Shown here piece by piece: positions 35,699-44,417 of a stretch of DNA of 64,000 nucleotides (position 1 is its first letter; every line of letters starts with the position of its first letter). Below the pieces are notes generated by a model. That model worked only from the letters and a program-made list of their open reading frames with translations, made no database searches and was not told the origin of the DNA. The position numbers and the translations under genes are program-made. This DNA comes from JACVRU01 sp040902725 (GTDB lineage: Bacteria > Actinomycetota > Thermoleophilia > Gaiellales > Gaiellaceae): positions 1 to 64,000 of the forward strand of contig JBBDWU010000041.1 of the NCBI GenBank assembly GCA_040902725.1. The letters run 5' to 3'.

Positions 35699-36135
35699 CG
35701 GAGCCGACCCGGCTCCAGGTCACGCGGCTGCGGCCGGAGGCGGTGCTTCCCAGCAGGGCCTACGAGGGCGACGCCGGGCTCGACCTGTCGGCGGCGGAGA
35801 ACGTCCTGCTCGCGCCCGGCGAGCGCGCCACGGTCGGCACGGGCATCGCGGTGGCGATTCCGCCCGGCTTCGCGGGGTTCGTGCAGCCCCGTTCCGGCCT
35901 GGCCGCCCGGCACGGGCTGACGATCGTGAACTCTCCCGGTCTCGTCGACTCCGGCTATCGCGGCGAGGTGATGGTCGTCCTCCTCAACACCGGCGCCGAG
36001 CCATTCGCAGTCGAGGCGGGGATGCGGATTGCCCAGCTGGTGGTGCTGGCGGTCGCGGCCGTCGAGCCCGTCGAGGTGGGGGAGCTGCCCGGGAGCGACC
36101 GCGGCGGCCGCGGACACGGCTCGTCAGGCCGGTAA
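35695..36135 (+). CDS. dut: deoxyuridine 5'-triphosphate nucleotidohydrolase
   Basis: 146 aa trimeric dUTPase. Motif 1 AGLDLSAAE, motif 2 PRSGLAARHG, motif 3 GLVDSGYRGEVMV, motif 4 RIAQLVV and the C-terminal Gly-rich GSDRGGRGHGSSGR motif 5 are all visible. Prevents uracil incorporation and yields dUMP for thymidylate synthesis. The last base of its TAA is the first base of the NUDIX gene start. Confidence 0.95.
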   Translation: MTEPTRLQVTRLRPEAVLPSRAYEGDAGLDLSAAENVLLAPGERATVGTGIAVAIPPGFAGFVQPRSGLAARHGLTIVNSPGLVDSGYRGEVMVVLLNTGAEPFAVEAGMRIAQLVVLAVAAVEPVEVGELPGSDRGGRGHGSSGR

Positions 36136-36602
36136 TGGCCGAGCCGCGCATCCGGGTGTCGGCGATCCTGCGGTGGCGCGGCAGGATCCTGCTCATCCGC
36201 CACGACAAGGGCGGCGAGGAGGTCTGGCTGCTGCCCGGCGGCGGAGTGCACGCGGGGGAGAGCCTGACCCAGGCGCTCCAGCGCGAGCTGGCGGAGGAGG
36301 TGGGCGTCTTCGAGGCCGGCGACGAGCTCCCCGTCGAGGGCCCGGTGGCGCTGGTCGACTCGATCTCGCCGCGGCGGGGGCCGGTTCCCGACAAGCACGT
36401 CGTTCACATCATCTTCGCGGGGAACCTGCCGGAACGGTCGCTCGAGGCCGTCACGTCGGTGGACGCCGCGGTGCGCGGTCACCGCCTCTTCGAGCAGGAC
36501 GAGCTGCCCGGCCTGGTCGTCCACCCACCGATCCAGCGGTTCCTGGCCCGCTGGCGGCCGGGCGACCCCACGGTGTATCTGGGCGCGATGTGGGCGCCCT
36601 GA
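36135..36602 (+). CDS. NUDIX hydrolase
   Basis: 155 aa. The NUDIX box spans GGGVHAGESLTQALQRELAEEVGV with all the metal-binding Glu residues (REx2EE). The N-terminal SAILRWRGRILLIRHDKGGEEVWLLPGGG strand is standard. Its coupling to dut suggests nucleotide-pool cleaning, but the substrate cannot be read from sequence. It converges on the GatD gene with one base between the two stop codons. Confidence 0.93.
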   Translation: MAEPRIRVSAILRWRGRILLIRHDKGGEEVWLLPGGGVHAGESLTQALQRELAEEVGVFEAGDELPVEGPVALVDSISPRRGPVPDKHVVHIIFAGNLPERSLEAVTSVDAAVRGHRLFEQDELPGLVVHPPIQRFLARWRPGDPTVYLGAMWAP

Positions 36603-36603
36603 A

Positions 36604-37353
36604 CTAGTACCGGCCGCCGCGCTCGCGGGCGCGCCCGGCGGCGACCTCGTGGGCGCGCTGCTCGAGGTCGTCAGGCAGCGGCTCGAGCTCCGGCGGCTCG
36701 CCGAGCCGGTGCGCGAGCGCCTGCGAGAGGAGCCAGTCCCCAAGCCACGGGTTGCGCGGTAGCAGGGGCCCGTGCAGGTACGTGCCGATCGCGCGCCCAA
36801 GGTGGATGCCCTCGTGGCCCGAGGAGCCGTCGTTGCCGAACCCGTGGACGACGCGGCCGAGCGGCTCGGCGCCCGCGTCGAGGTGCGTGCGGCCGGCGTG
36901 GTTCTCGAAGCCGGCGAGCGTGCGCCGGCCGGCCGGGTCGAAATCGCACTCGAGCAGGACGTCGCCGATCATCCTGCGCTCGCCTGCCACGGTCTCGAGC
37001 GGGAAGACGCCGGCGCCCGGCAGCTCCAGCCCCGCGCGGTCGCGGTAGAAGCGCCCGAGCAGCTGGTAGCCGCCGCAGACGGCGAGCAGGGTCGCCCCGC
37101 CATCCAGCGCCTCGCGAATCGCGTCACCGCGAGACGCCAGGTCAGGCGCGATCAGCGCCTGCTCGCGGTCCTGGCCGCCGCCGACGTAGAGCAGGTCGTG
37201 CTCGCCCGCCACGAGCGGGTCGCCGACGCCGACGGGGCGGATCTCGAGCTCGTGGCCGCGGGCCTCGGCGCGCCAGGCGAGGACGGCCATGTTGCCGCGG
37301 TCCGCGTAGATGTTGAGGTAGTCGGGATAGAGGTGGCCCACCACGATCCTCAT
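36604..37353 (-). CDS. gatD: lipid II isoglutaminyl synthase, glutamine amidotransferase subunit GatD
   Basis: 249 aa class I-type (CobB/CobQ-like) glutaminase that feeds ammonia to MurT for amidation of the D-Glu residue of lipid II. Catalytic Cys93 is in LLAVCGGYQLLG, and the partner His lies in GTYLHGPLLPRNP. The N-terminus RIVVGHLYPDYLNIYADRGN is diagnostic. ATG 37353 overlaps the murT stop by four bases, confirming the two-subunit operon. Confidence 0.95.
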   Translation of the reverse strand: MRIVVGHLYPDYLNIYADRGNMAVLAWRAEARGHELEIRPVGVGDPLVAGEHDLLYVGGGQDREQALIAPDLASRGDAIREALDGGATLLAVCGGYQLLGRFYRDRAGLELPGAGVFPLETVAGERRMIGDVLLECDFDPAGRRTLAGFENHAGRTHLDAGAEPLGRVVHGFGNDGSSGHEGIHLGRAIGTYLHGPLLPRNPWLGDWLLSQALAHRLGEPPELEPLPDDLEQRAHEVAAGRARERGGRY

Positions 37354-38726
37354 GCCGCGTCCTCCCAGTACGGCTTCACGTGCCCGCGTCCGGCGACGAT
37401 CTTCCTGAGCGCGAGCATCGCCGTGTAGGTCGGCAGCACGACGAGCTCCCCGCCCGGCGGAGTCAGCTCGAGGCCGCGGTCGAGCGCCCGGTCGAGCTCG
37501 GGGACGACCTCGATCGCCGCCGGGTCGAGGCCGCCGTACTTGAACCGGAGGGCCAGCTCCGGCGCCCGGCTGCCCGAGGCTACGAGCCGCTCGACGCCTT
37601 CGAGCAGCGGCTCGAAGTCGACGTCCCAGATCCAGGAGACGTCCTGGCCGTCCGCGATCGCGTCGTTCAGCGCCACGACGGCGACGCGCGGCATTCCGGC
37701 GCCGGCGAGCGTTCGCACCGTCTCGTTCGCACCCGCCGGGTTCTTGACGAGCAGAACGAGCAGGCGCTTCCCGTCGACGTCGATGCGCTCTGCCCGGCCG
37801 AAGGCGGCACTGAACCGACCGAGCCCGGCGACGATCTCGGCTCCCGAGGCTCCGAGCTCTCGCGAGAGTGCGGCCGCCGCAACGGCGTTGTAGACGTTGT
37901 AGAGCCCCGGGAGCGCGATCGTCGCCCGCAGCGTCTCGCCGTCGAAGACGAGGTCGAAGGAGGCGCGCTCGAGCCCGACCAGCTCGATCTCGCGCGCCGC
38001 GATGTCGAGCTCCGGCCGCCCGTGGCCGCACTGCGGGCAGCGGTAGTCGCCGAGATGCCCGACGTAGGCGGCCGCGTACTCGTACGGCGTCCCGCAGCGC
38101 ACGCAGTACTTCGAGTCGGCCGCGTGCTGGAGGGAGGGCCGCGCGTGGCGGGGGTCGTCGAGCCCGAAGGTGACCGAGCGTGGTGCGACCCCGGCCAGGT
38201 CCCCGACCACCGGATCGTCCCCGTTGACGAGCACTGTGGTCTCCGGGCCCAGGTCCCGCACCGTGTCGCGCCAGCGGCCCGCGAGCAGCTCGAGCTCCCC
38301 GTAGCGGTCGAGCTGGTCGCGGAAGAGGTTGCCGAGGCAGACCACGCGCGGCCGGACCCGCCGCGTCACTTCGGGCAGCGCTCCCTCGTCGACCTCGAAG
38401 AGCCCCAGCTCGGCACCTGAGGAGGCGAGCAGGGTGGAGGCGATCCCGGAGACGAGATTGGCGCCCGACCGGTTGTGGGCGAGCCGGATCCGCGGGCCCA
38501 GGATCTCGGCCGCCATCGCCGCGGTCGTCGTCTTGCCGTTCGTGGCCGACACGAGGGCGGTCCCGAGCGGCAGCCGGGCCGCGAGGCGGTCGACGGCGCC
38601 AGGGTCGAGCTGGGAGAGCAGTTTCCCGGGGATCGTCGTCCCCCCGCCTGCGCCGGCGAGCCGTGACAGGGCGGCTGCTGCACGTGCAGCGGCGATCTCG
38701 AGCGCGAGCGGGATCCGGGGACGCAC
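37350..38726 (-). CDS. murT: lipid II isoglutaminyl synthase, Mur-ligase-like subunit MurT
   Basis: 458 aa. Mur-ligase ATPase core with P-loop SATNGKTTT (residues 60-68), an inserted zinc ribbon (CVRCG ... CPQCG, about 208-235) typical of MurT, and the C-terminal DUF1727 domain (from about 350). Activates the glutamate alpha-carboxylate of the stem peptide; GatD then supplies ammonia. GTG start. Divergent from the HNH-repeat gene with 80 bp between the starts. Confidence 0.95.
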   Translation of the reverse strand: MRPRIPLALEIAAARAAAALSRLAGAGGGTTIPGKLLSQLDPGAVDRLAARLPLGTALVSATNGKTTTAAMAAEILGPRIRLAHNRSGANLVSGIASTLLASSGAELGLFEVDEGALPEVTRRVRPRVVCLGNLFRDQLDRYGELELLAGRWRDTVRDLGPETTVLVNGDDPVVGDLAGVAPRSVTFGLDDPRHARPSLQHAADSKYCVRCGTPYEYAAAYVGHLGDYRCPQCGHGRPELDIAAREIELVGLERASFDLVFDGETLRATIALPGLYNVYNAVAAAALSRELGASGAEIVAGLGRFSAAFGRAERIDVDGKRLLVLLVKNPAGANETVRTLAGAGMPRVAVVALNDAIADGQDVSWIWDVDFEPLLEGVERLVASGSRAPELALRFKYGGLDPAAIEVVPELDRALDRGLELTPPGGELVVLPTYTAMLALRKIVAGRGHVKPYWEDAA

Positions 38727-38771
38727 GCGCCGAGAGTACTAGCCTTGCCTGTCGCAGGTGATCGGCCGCTC

Positions 38772-38798
38772 TTGCAAAACGGTGGTTTTGCTCTACTA
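38772..38798 (+). promoter_or_regulatory. candidate promoter giving a leaderless mRNA
   Basis: TTGCAA (38772-38777) and TACTAT (38793-38798) are spaced 15 bp in an AT-rich island. The -10-like element ends only eight bases before the ATG of the downstream gene, so transcription would begin at or next to the start codon. Confidence 0.4.
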
Positions 38799-38806
38799 TT
38801 CTTGAC

Positions 38807-39499
38807 ATGGCCCGCACCCGAGGGCACCGGGCAGTGCCGCGCGTGGATCCAGAGCGGCTGGCCGCCTTCCAGGCCGGGATCCGCCGGCGCTACTCGAACA
38901 GCCAGATTCTCGACGAGCTCCGTGCCTGCGCGAAGCGGCTCAGGCGCTCGCCGACGATGCGGGAGTTCTCGGCCGATCCGGCCACGACCGTCCACCCGCA
39001 GACGGTGATCGAGCACTTCGGGAGCTGGAACGCCGCGAAGCGGGAGGCGGGGCTTGTGCCGCGCAGGTTCGCGACGCGCGAGGAGCTCCTACGCCTGCTG
39101 CGCGACCTGGGGGAGGAGCTCGGACGCCCGCCGGGAGCGCGCGACATCGACGAGCGCCGCGGCTCGATGCCGTCGAAGTCGCTGTACTGGCACACGTTCG
39201 GCTCGCTGACGCAGGCGCTCCGGGAAGCCGGGTTCGACGTGCCGGTGGGGGAGGAACGGCTCGGGCGGGCCGTGGAGCAGGGCGCCGCACTCGCGCGGCG
39301 CCTCGGCCACCTGCCGAAGTTCGCCGACTGGGCCGAGGCGCGCCGCGAAGACGACGCTCTCCTCACCGAGTGGCAGGTCTACCGGATGTTCGAGTCGGGG
39401 CGGGGGGCGTGGGCGACCTTCCAGTTCCTGGTCGCCGAGCGCCTGCGGGAGGAAGGCGCCGAGATCACTGCCGAGGGCCGCGTCTCAGAGCGCGGCTAG
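38807..39499 (+). CDS. HNH/homing-endonuclease-associated repeat protein without a nuclease domain
   Basis: 230 aa, basic and helical. It contains repeats of the type found beside homing endonucleases. The clearest is ILDELRACAKRLRRSPTMREF ... VIEHFGSWNAAKREAGL (about 29-83). A second runs from ELLRLLRDLGEELGRPPGARDI to TFGSLTQALREAGF (about 88-143). A third, degenerate copy ends near YRMFESGRGAW. No HNH or LAGLIDADG residues are present. These repeats are thought to bind DNA, so a regulator or orphan DNA-binding protein is likely. The ATG appears leaderless. Confidence 0.75.
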   Translation: MARTRGHRAVPRVDPERLAAFQAGIRRRYSNSQILDELRACAKRLRRSPTMREFSADPATTVHPQTVIEHFGSWNAAKREAGLVPRRFATREELLRLLRDLGEELGRPPGARDIDERRGSMPSKSLYWHTFGSLTQALREAGFDVPVGEERLGRAVEQGAALARRLGHLPKFADWAEARREDDALLTEWQVYRMFESGRGAWATFQFLVAERLREEGAEITAEGRVSERG

Positions 39500-40284
39500 G
39501 CGGCCGCGAGCGCCGCGAGGCGGTCGAGGCAGAGCTGCCCCTCGTCCGCGGCGCGCACGGCGGGCAGAGCAGTCTCCTCGACGTACGAACGGTCCGGCTC
39601 GAAGCCGGCGACCGAAGCGACGCCGCCGTCGCGCAGCACGATCAGCGTCCCCTCCTCGAGCTCGCGCTTCGCGAAGGCGAGCTGAAGCGTCCGCTCGACG
39701 ACTTTGAGCGCCTGGCGGGTCGAGGCGAAGAAGACCTCGCTGCCGGAGCGGCCGAGCCAGAGCGGCCGGCCGACGGCCCGCGCCAGGCAGAGCTCATCCG
39801 GCGCGCGCTCGTCGAGCCAGGCGGTGGCAATGCTCCCCCGCAGCCGCTCGAGCACGGGCGGGGAGGCGTCCGCCTCGACCAGCGCGAAGATCGCCTCGGA
39901 GTCGACCGTCATCTCGGGCGCCGCGCGCCGGAACCCGTGGTCGGCGAAGATCTCCTCGTCGTTGACGATGATCCCGTTGTGGATCCCGACGACGGCTCCG
40001 TGCCGGATCGGATGGTTGTTCGCCTCGATCGTGGGGTGGCCCTTGGTGTAGTCGCGGACGTGGACGAGCACCTGGGTGGCCTCCGCGGGCACGCTGATGC
40101 GGTCGAGGAGGGCGGCTGCGCCGCCGCGCTGCTTGTGGACCCTGATCTCCGGCCCGGCAGCACGCCAGGCGTAGCCGACCGCGTCGGCGCCGCGCTCGGC
40201 GATCCCGGCCATGAGCGCCTGGGCGGCGAGCGTCCGGTCGACGCGGCTGTCCGCGCTCAAGCTGTATCCCGCGATGCCGCACAT
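39496..40284 (-). CDS. stand-alone class II glutamine amidotransferase domain protein
   Basis: 262 aa. The N-terminal nucleophile is Cys2 (MCGIAGYSL). The fold continues with RGADAVGYAW, VHVRDYTKGHPTIEANNHP and VGIHNGIIVNDEEIF, matching the glutaminase halves of GlmS, PurF and asparagine synthetase. It has no second domain, so an acceptor enzyme must be encoded elsewhere, or it is a glutaminase on its own. Its stop overlaps the HNH-repeat gene stop by four bases (CTAG), convergently. Confidence 0.88.
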   Translation of the reverse strand: MCGIAGYSLSADSRVDRTLAAQALMAGIAERGADAVGYAWRAAGPEIRVHKQRGGAAALLDRISVPAEATQVLVHVRDYTKGHPTIEANNHPIRHGAVVGIHNGIIVNDEEIFADHGFRRAAPEMTVDSEAIFALVEADASPPVLERLRGSIATAWLDERAPDELCLARAVGRPLWLGRSGSEVFFASTRQALKVVERTLQLAFAKRELEEGTLIVLRDGGVASVAGFEPDRSYVEETALPAVRAADEGQLCLDRLAALAAA

Positions 40285-40417
40285 GCGTCAGTCCGATCCT
40301 AGACGGACCATCGGGCGAACCGGTTAGCACCTTTGTGCACTTCCTGACGAATTCTTTGCAAACGACAAAAGGCCTTCCGTCCTCAAGGGCAGTACCGGGC
40401 GCGCCGATAACACCCGC

Positions 40418-41335
40418 GTGGAAGGGCGTCCACTCCGCGATGTCCCCGAGCCTGCTCCCGCGCCCGAGCTCGTCGAGCCGGACGGTGAGGACGCTCCCAC
40501 ACCCGCTGTCACGCAGACGCAGGACCCGCTCAAGCTCTACGTGCGCGCGATCGGCGACGGCCCGCTGCTGACGCCCGCCGAGGAGCGCGAGCTGGCGCGC
40601 CGCAAGGACGAGGGGGACGAGGACGCGAAGCAGAAGCTGATCGAGTCGAACTTGCGGCTCGTGATGTCGATTACCCGGCACTACACGAAGGCCGGCGTGC
40701 CGCTCCTCGATCTGATCCAGGAAGGGAACCTGGGGTTGATGCGCGCCGTGGAGAAGTTCGACTACAAGCTCGGCTTTAAGCTCTCGACCTACGCGACCTG
40801 GTGGATCCGGCAGGCGATCACCAGAGCGCTCGCCGACCAGGGACGGACGATTCGCGTGCCCGTCCACGTGGCAGAGCAGGTGCGGCGTGCACTCCGGGCG
40901 AGGCGCGTGCTCACGCAGAAGCTCAATCGGGATCCGACGGTCGAAGAGGTCGCAGCCGAAGCGGGCTTCACACCGTCACGCGTCCAGGAGCTCCTGGAGC
41001 TCGTCGAGGACCCGGTCTCGCTCGAGACCCCGGTGGGGGACGGCGAGAGCCTCTACGGCGACATGATCGAGGACACGACCTCGGAGCGGCCCGACGACCT
41101 CACAGCGGTTCTGCTCAGGGGCGAGGAGCTCAAGCTCGCGCTCGCCCACCTGAACCCGCGCATGCGCTACGTCCTCGCGCTCCGCTTCGGCCTCGACGGT
41201 ACGAAGCCGCAGACGCTCGAAGAGGTGGGCCTCGTCCTCGGCATCACTCGCGAGCGCGTCCGCCAGCTCGAGACTCGCGCCCTCCGCCAGCTGCGGACGG
41301 TCGCGCCGGCGCTCGAGTTCTACCTTCGCGCCTAG
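40418..41335 (+). CDS. RNA polymerase sigma factor, RpoD/SigA family, short form
   Basis: 305 aa. Region 1.2 begins at DPLKLYVRAIGDGPLLT. Region 2 contains LIQEGNLGLMRAVEKFDYKLGFKLSTYATWWIRQAI, so the -10-binding residues match group 1/2 factors. Regions 3 and 4 (TLEEVGLVLGITRERVRQLE) are complete. There is no 1.1-like N-terminal domain. The 133-bp upstream gap is AT-richer, with TTGCAA at 40356. Probably a group 2 factor (SigB/HrdB-paralogue type). Confidence 0.92.
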   Translation: MEGRPLRDVPEPAPAPELVEPDGEDAPTPAVTQTQDPLKLYVRAIGDGPLLTPAEERELARRKDEGDEDAKQKLIESNLRLVMSITRHYTKAGVPLLDLIQEGNLGLMRAVEKFDYKLGFKLSTYATWWIRQAITRALADQGRTIRVPVHVAEQVRRALRARRVLTQKLNRDPTVEEVAAEAGFTPSRVQELLELVEDPVSLETPVGDGESLYGDMIEDTTSERPDDLTAVLLRGEELKLALAHLNPRMRYVLALRFGLDGTKPQTLEEVGLVLGITRERVRQLETRALRQLRTVAPALEFYLRA

Positions 41336-42450
41336 CGGGCCAGTTCCATTTCGCGCAAGGAAGAGAGGCGGCGGAGCGTCTCCACCTCGATCTGCCGCAC
41401 CCGCTCGCGCGTCAGGCCCAGCGTCCGCCCGATCTCCTCGAGCGTCTTCGGCTCCTCGTCGAGGAGCCCGTAGCGCAGGACGAGCACGAGGCGCTCACGG
41501 TCGGGGAGCGCGAGCAGCGCCTCCTGGAGCGCCGCCGAGCGCAGGTTCAGCTCGACCTGATCCTCGGGCGAGAGCCCGTCGCCGGCGACGAAGTCGCCGA
41601 GCACCGCGTCGTCCTCCTCGCCAATCGGCTGGTCGAGGCTGGTCGAGGCGCGGGCGGCGGCGCGAACCTCCCTGGCCTGGTCGACCGGCAGGTTCGCCTC
41701 TTCGGCGATCTCGTCGAGCGACGGCTCGCGTCCCAGGCGCGTCCAGAGCGTCCGCTCGGCGCGGTTCATCTTCTGAAGCCGCTCGACGATGTGGACGGGC
41801 ATCCGGATCGTCCGCGCCTTGTCCGCGAGCGCCCGGGCGACCGCCTGGCGGATCCACCAGGTGGCGTAGGTCGAGAACTTGAAGCCGCGGCGCCAGTCGA
41901 ACTTCTCCACGGCGCGGATCAGGCCCAGCGTCCCCTCCTGGATCAGATCGAGGAAGGGGAGCCCCTGGTTGCGGTAGTTCTTGGCGATCGAGACGACGAG
42001 CCGGAGGTTCGACTGGATCATGCGCTGCTTCGCCTGGGCGTCGCCGCGCTCGATCGCCTTCGCCAGCTCCACCTCCTGCGCCGCGGTCAGCAGCGGATTG
42101 CGGCCGGCCTCGCGCAGGAAGAGCTGGAGCGCGTCGGTGGTCGTGTCGGGCGCCGGCGCGGCGGGGGGAGGGGCAGGCGATGGCGGCGGCGCCACCTCCG
42201 GGTCGGGGAGCACCTCGATCCCGCGCGCCTCGAGCGCCTGGTGGAGCAGGTCGACGTCGCCCGCCTCGAGCTCGTGCCCCTCGAGCGCCTCCGCGAGCTC
42301 CGAGAATCGGATGACGCCGGTGGGCTCCGCCTGCTCGACGAGCGCTACGAACTCCTCGGCGTCGAGGAGCTTCTCGATCTCGGGCTGGGGCATCGTGCTC
42401 CGGTGGAGTTTCCTCCTCGGCGGGGGATCGAAACGGGTCATCTGCTTCAA
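41332..42450 (-). CDS. primary-type RNA polymerase sigma factor (RpoD)
   Basis: 372 aa. An N-terminal acidic domain (about 22-80) resembles region 1.1, followed by a Pro/Ala linker. Regions 1.2 to 4 are complete: DALQLFLREAGRNPLLT, GTLGLIRAVEKFDWRRGFKFSTYATWWIRQAV, and TLEEIGRTLGLTRERVRQIEVETLRRL. This domain layout suggests the housekeeping factor. TTG 42450 or ATG 42441 may start it. It converges with the other sigma gene, the two stops sharing CTAG. Confidence 0.92.
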   Translation of the reverse strand: MKQMTRFDPPPRRKLHRSTMPQPEIEKLLDAEEFVALVEQAEPTGVIRFSELAEALEGHELEAGDVDLLHQALEARGIEVLPDPEVAPPPSPAPPPAAPAPDTTTDALQLFLREAGRNPLLTAAQEVELAKAIERGDAQAKQRMIQSNLRLVVSIAKNYRNQGLPFLDLIQEGTLGLIRAVEKFDWRRGFKFSTYATWWIRQAVARALADKARTIRMPVHIVERLQKMNRAERTLWTRLGREPSLDEIAEEANLPVDQAREVRAAARASTSLDQPIGEEDDAVLGDFVAGDGLSPEDQVELNLRSAALQEALLALPDRERLVLVLRYGLLDEEPKTLEEIGRTLGLTRERVRQIEVETLRRLSSLREMELAR

Positions 42451-42481
42451 CTTGACAGAACGCCGCTTCTCGTGCAGAGGC

Positions 42482-43402
42482 CTATGAGGCGCGTTCTGCG
42501 GCCGGCGGGCCCTCGGCGCCGGCTCCCCGCGGGGTTCGGCCGCCGGTTGCGAGCACGATTCCCGAGACGACGACGGCGATTCCGGCCAGCTGGACGCTCG
42601 ACGGGTCCTCGTCGAGCAGGATGATCCCGAAGACGACGGACAGGACGGGCTGCAGCGTGAGCACGACCGAGGTCAAAGCGGCCGGCCCGCGCGGCAGCGC
42701 GAGCGAGATCAGCAGCCACCCCAGCACCTGCGAGGACAGCGCCAGGGCCACCAGCCAGCCGTGCGCGGGCCAGGACGGCTGGAGCTCGAGCTCGCCGAGC
42801 GCCGCGCCCGCGGGCAGCGTGGCGAGCGCGGATACCGCCGTGGCCGTGAAGAGCGGCCCCGCCGGCCGTCGCAGGTCGCGGTTCCCGGCGCGCAGGGCGA
42901 GCAGGAAGCCGGCGTACATGACCGCGGTGGCGACGCCGAAGACGACGCCGAGCGCCGGATCGTCCCCGTAGGCGCCGGCCCCGACGACGCCGGAGATCAG
43001 GACGACTCCGGCGAGCACGATCGGGACGGCTGCGACGACGCGTGCTCCTGGCCGCTCGCGGAGGATCACCCACGCCGCGAGCGGCACGAGCACGACCTGG
43101 ACGTTCCCGAGCACGGTCGCGAGCCCGGCGCCGACCGCGGCGATCGCGTGGTGCCAGAGGATCAGGTCGGCGGCGAAGAACAGCCCGGCGCCCCACGCGA
43201 GCGCGCGCTGGCCCCCGCTCCGCGGCCCGTAGCGGCGGCGCTCCCACAGGGCAAGCGCAGCGAGCACTGGCAGCGCGTACGCGCAGCGGTAGAACGCGGC
43301 GGTCGACGGCGGCTCGTCCGCCAGGCGGACGAGGATTCCCGAGAAGGCGATGCAGAAGGCGCCCGCGAGCGCGAGCAGAACCGGGTTAGAAGCTCGCGCC
43401 AC
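42482..43402 (-). CDS. EamA-type drug/metabolite transporter
   Basis: 306 aa with ten hydrophobic segments arranged as two EamA repeats of five. The second repeat ends with SVQLAGIAVVVSGIVLATG. N-terminal FSGILVRLADEPPSTAAFYRC is typical of the family. The substrate cannot be predicted. The GTG start overlaps the uppP stop region by 17 bases. Confidence 0.9.
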   Translation of the reverse strand: MARASNPVLLALAGAFCIAFSGILVRLADEPPSTAAFYRCAYALPVLAALALWERRRYGPRSGGQRALAWGAGLFFAADLILWHHAIAAVGAGLATVLGNVQVVLVPLAAWVILRERPGARVVAAVPIVLAGVVLISGVVGAGAYGDDPALGVVFGVATAVMYAGFLLALRAGNRDLRRPAGPLFTATAVSALATLPAGAALGELELQPSWPAHGWLVALALSSQVLGWLLISLALPRGPAALTSVVLTLQPVLSVVFGIILLDEDPSSVQLAGIAVVVSGIVLATGGRTPRGAGAEGPPAAERAS

Positions 43403-44330
43403 GGAAGCCCGACGCGATCAACCCCAGCACTGCGACGGCGACGGCGAGGCGGTACCAGACGAAGACCGAGTAGTCGTGGCGCCGGAGATAGCCGAGCAGC
43501 GCCCAGATCGCCGCCAGGCCGCTCACGGCGGCCGCGATCGTCCCGACGAGGAACGGGCCGGCCCAACCGGCCGGGACGTCGCCCGCCACGACGTCCGTCC
43601 ACCCCTTCAGCAGCACCGCGCCGAGGACGATCGGCAACAGCAGCAGGAACGAGAAGCGCGCAGCCGCCTCGCGGGTCAGCCCCAGGAAGCGGCCGGCTGT
43701 GATCGTGATCCCCGACCTGGACACGCCCGGCATCAGCGCGACCGCTTGCGCCACACCGACCGCCACGGCCGGGACGAAGCCGAGCTCGCGAATCTCGCGC
43801 CGCTCGGGCGTGCGGTCGGCGAGCCAGAGGACGATCCCGAACACGGCCAGCAGGATCGCGATCTGCCACGGCTCCCCCAGCCGCTCCGCGATCAGGTCGC
43901 CGCCGAGCGCGCCCACGAGCGCCGCGGGAACGGTCGCGAGCGCCACGAACCACGCGACCCGCTCCTCGGGTCCCGAGATCGCGCGCCGCCGAATGCTCCG
44001 GAGCCAGGCGGCGGCGAGGAGCGCGACGTCGTGCCGGAAGTAGACGGCGACCGCGACGAACGTTCCGAGATGCAGCGCGACGTCGAAGGTCTGGTTGAAC
44101 GCAGCGTGCTCGGCGAGGTAGCGCCAGTCCCCCAGCCAGGGAACGAGGATCAGATGCCCCGAGGAGGAGATCGGCAGCAGCTCGGTGAGTCCCTGGACGA
44201 TCCCGAGCGCCAGGGCCTGCCAGTTGGAGACGACGCCGGGCTCGTCCCCCACTCCCGTCGCGGCGAGCACGATCGCTCCGGCGAGGCCGGTGACTGCGAT
44301 CGCAGCGATGCCGAGGGGGCCCCGTCTCAC
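43386..44330 (-). CDS. uppP: undecaprenyl-diphosphatase UppP (BacA)
   Basis: 314 aa polytopic membrane enzyme that regenerates undecaprenyl phosphate for cell-wall synthesis. The signature loops QGLTELLPISSSGHL and MPGVSRSGITITAGRFLGL are intact. GTG 44330 gives a compact N-terminus (VRRGPLGIAAI...); further in-frame starts up to 44393 would add a basic leader overlapping the DnaA-box-like cluster, which I consider less likely. UppS, which makes the lipid precursor, is at 62070. Confidence 0.93.
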   Translation of the reverse strand: MRRGPLGIAAIAVTGLAGAIVLAATGVGDEPGVVSNWQALALGIVQGLTELLPISSSGHLILVPWLGDWRYLAEHAAFNQTFDVALHLGTFVAVAVYFRHDVALLAAAWLRSIRRRAISGPEERVAWFVALATVPAALVGALGGDLIAERLGEPWQIAILLAVFGIVLWLADRTPERREIRELGFVPAVAVGVAQAVALMPGVSRSGITITAGRFLGLTREAAARFSFLLLLPIVLGAVLLKGWTDVVAGDVPAGWAGPFLVGTIAAAVSGLAAIWALLGYLRRHDYSVFVWYRLAVAVAVLGLIASGFRGASF

Positions 44331-44364
44331 CGCGCGGAATCGTACGCGGCAACGCCCCCGCGAC

Positions 44365-44417
44365 CTATCCACAGGGTTACCCACAACCTGCACGATGTGC
44401 TGTGGAAATGTGGATTA
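44365..44417. promoter_or_regulatory. cluster of four DnaA-box-like motifs
   Basis: CTATCCACA (44365-44373) and TTACCCACA (44377-44385) read on the plus strand. TGTGGAAAT (44401-44409) and TGTGGATTA (44409-44417) are minus-strand versions. Three differ by one base from TTATCCACA and one by two. They lie upstream of uppP in an AT-richer gap. No dnaA, dnaN, gyrB or parAB is nearby, so a titration or regulatory site is more likely than oriC. Confidence 0.4.

Noticed and set aside
38807..39499. Active homing endonuclease
   Set aside because: Only the associated repeats are present; no HNH, LAGLIDADG or GIY-YIG residues.
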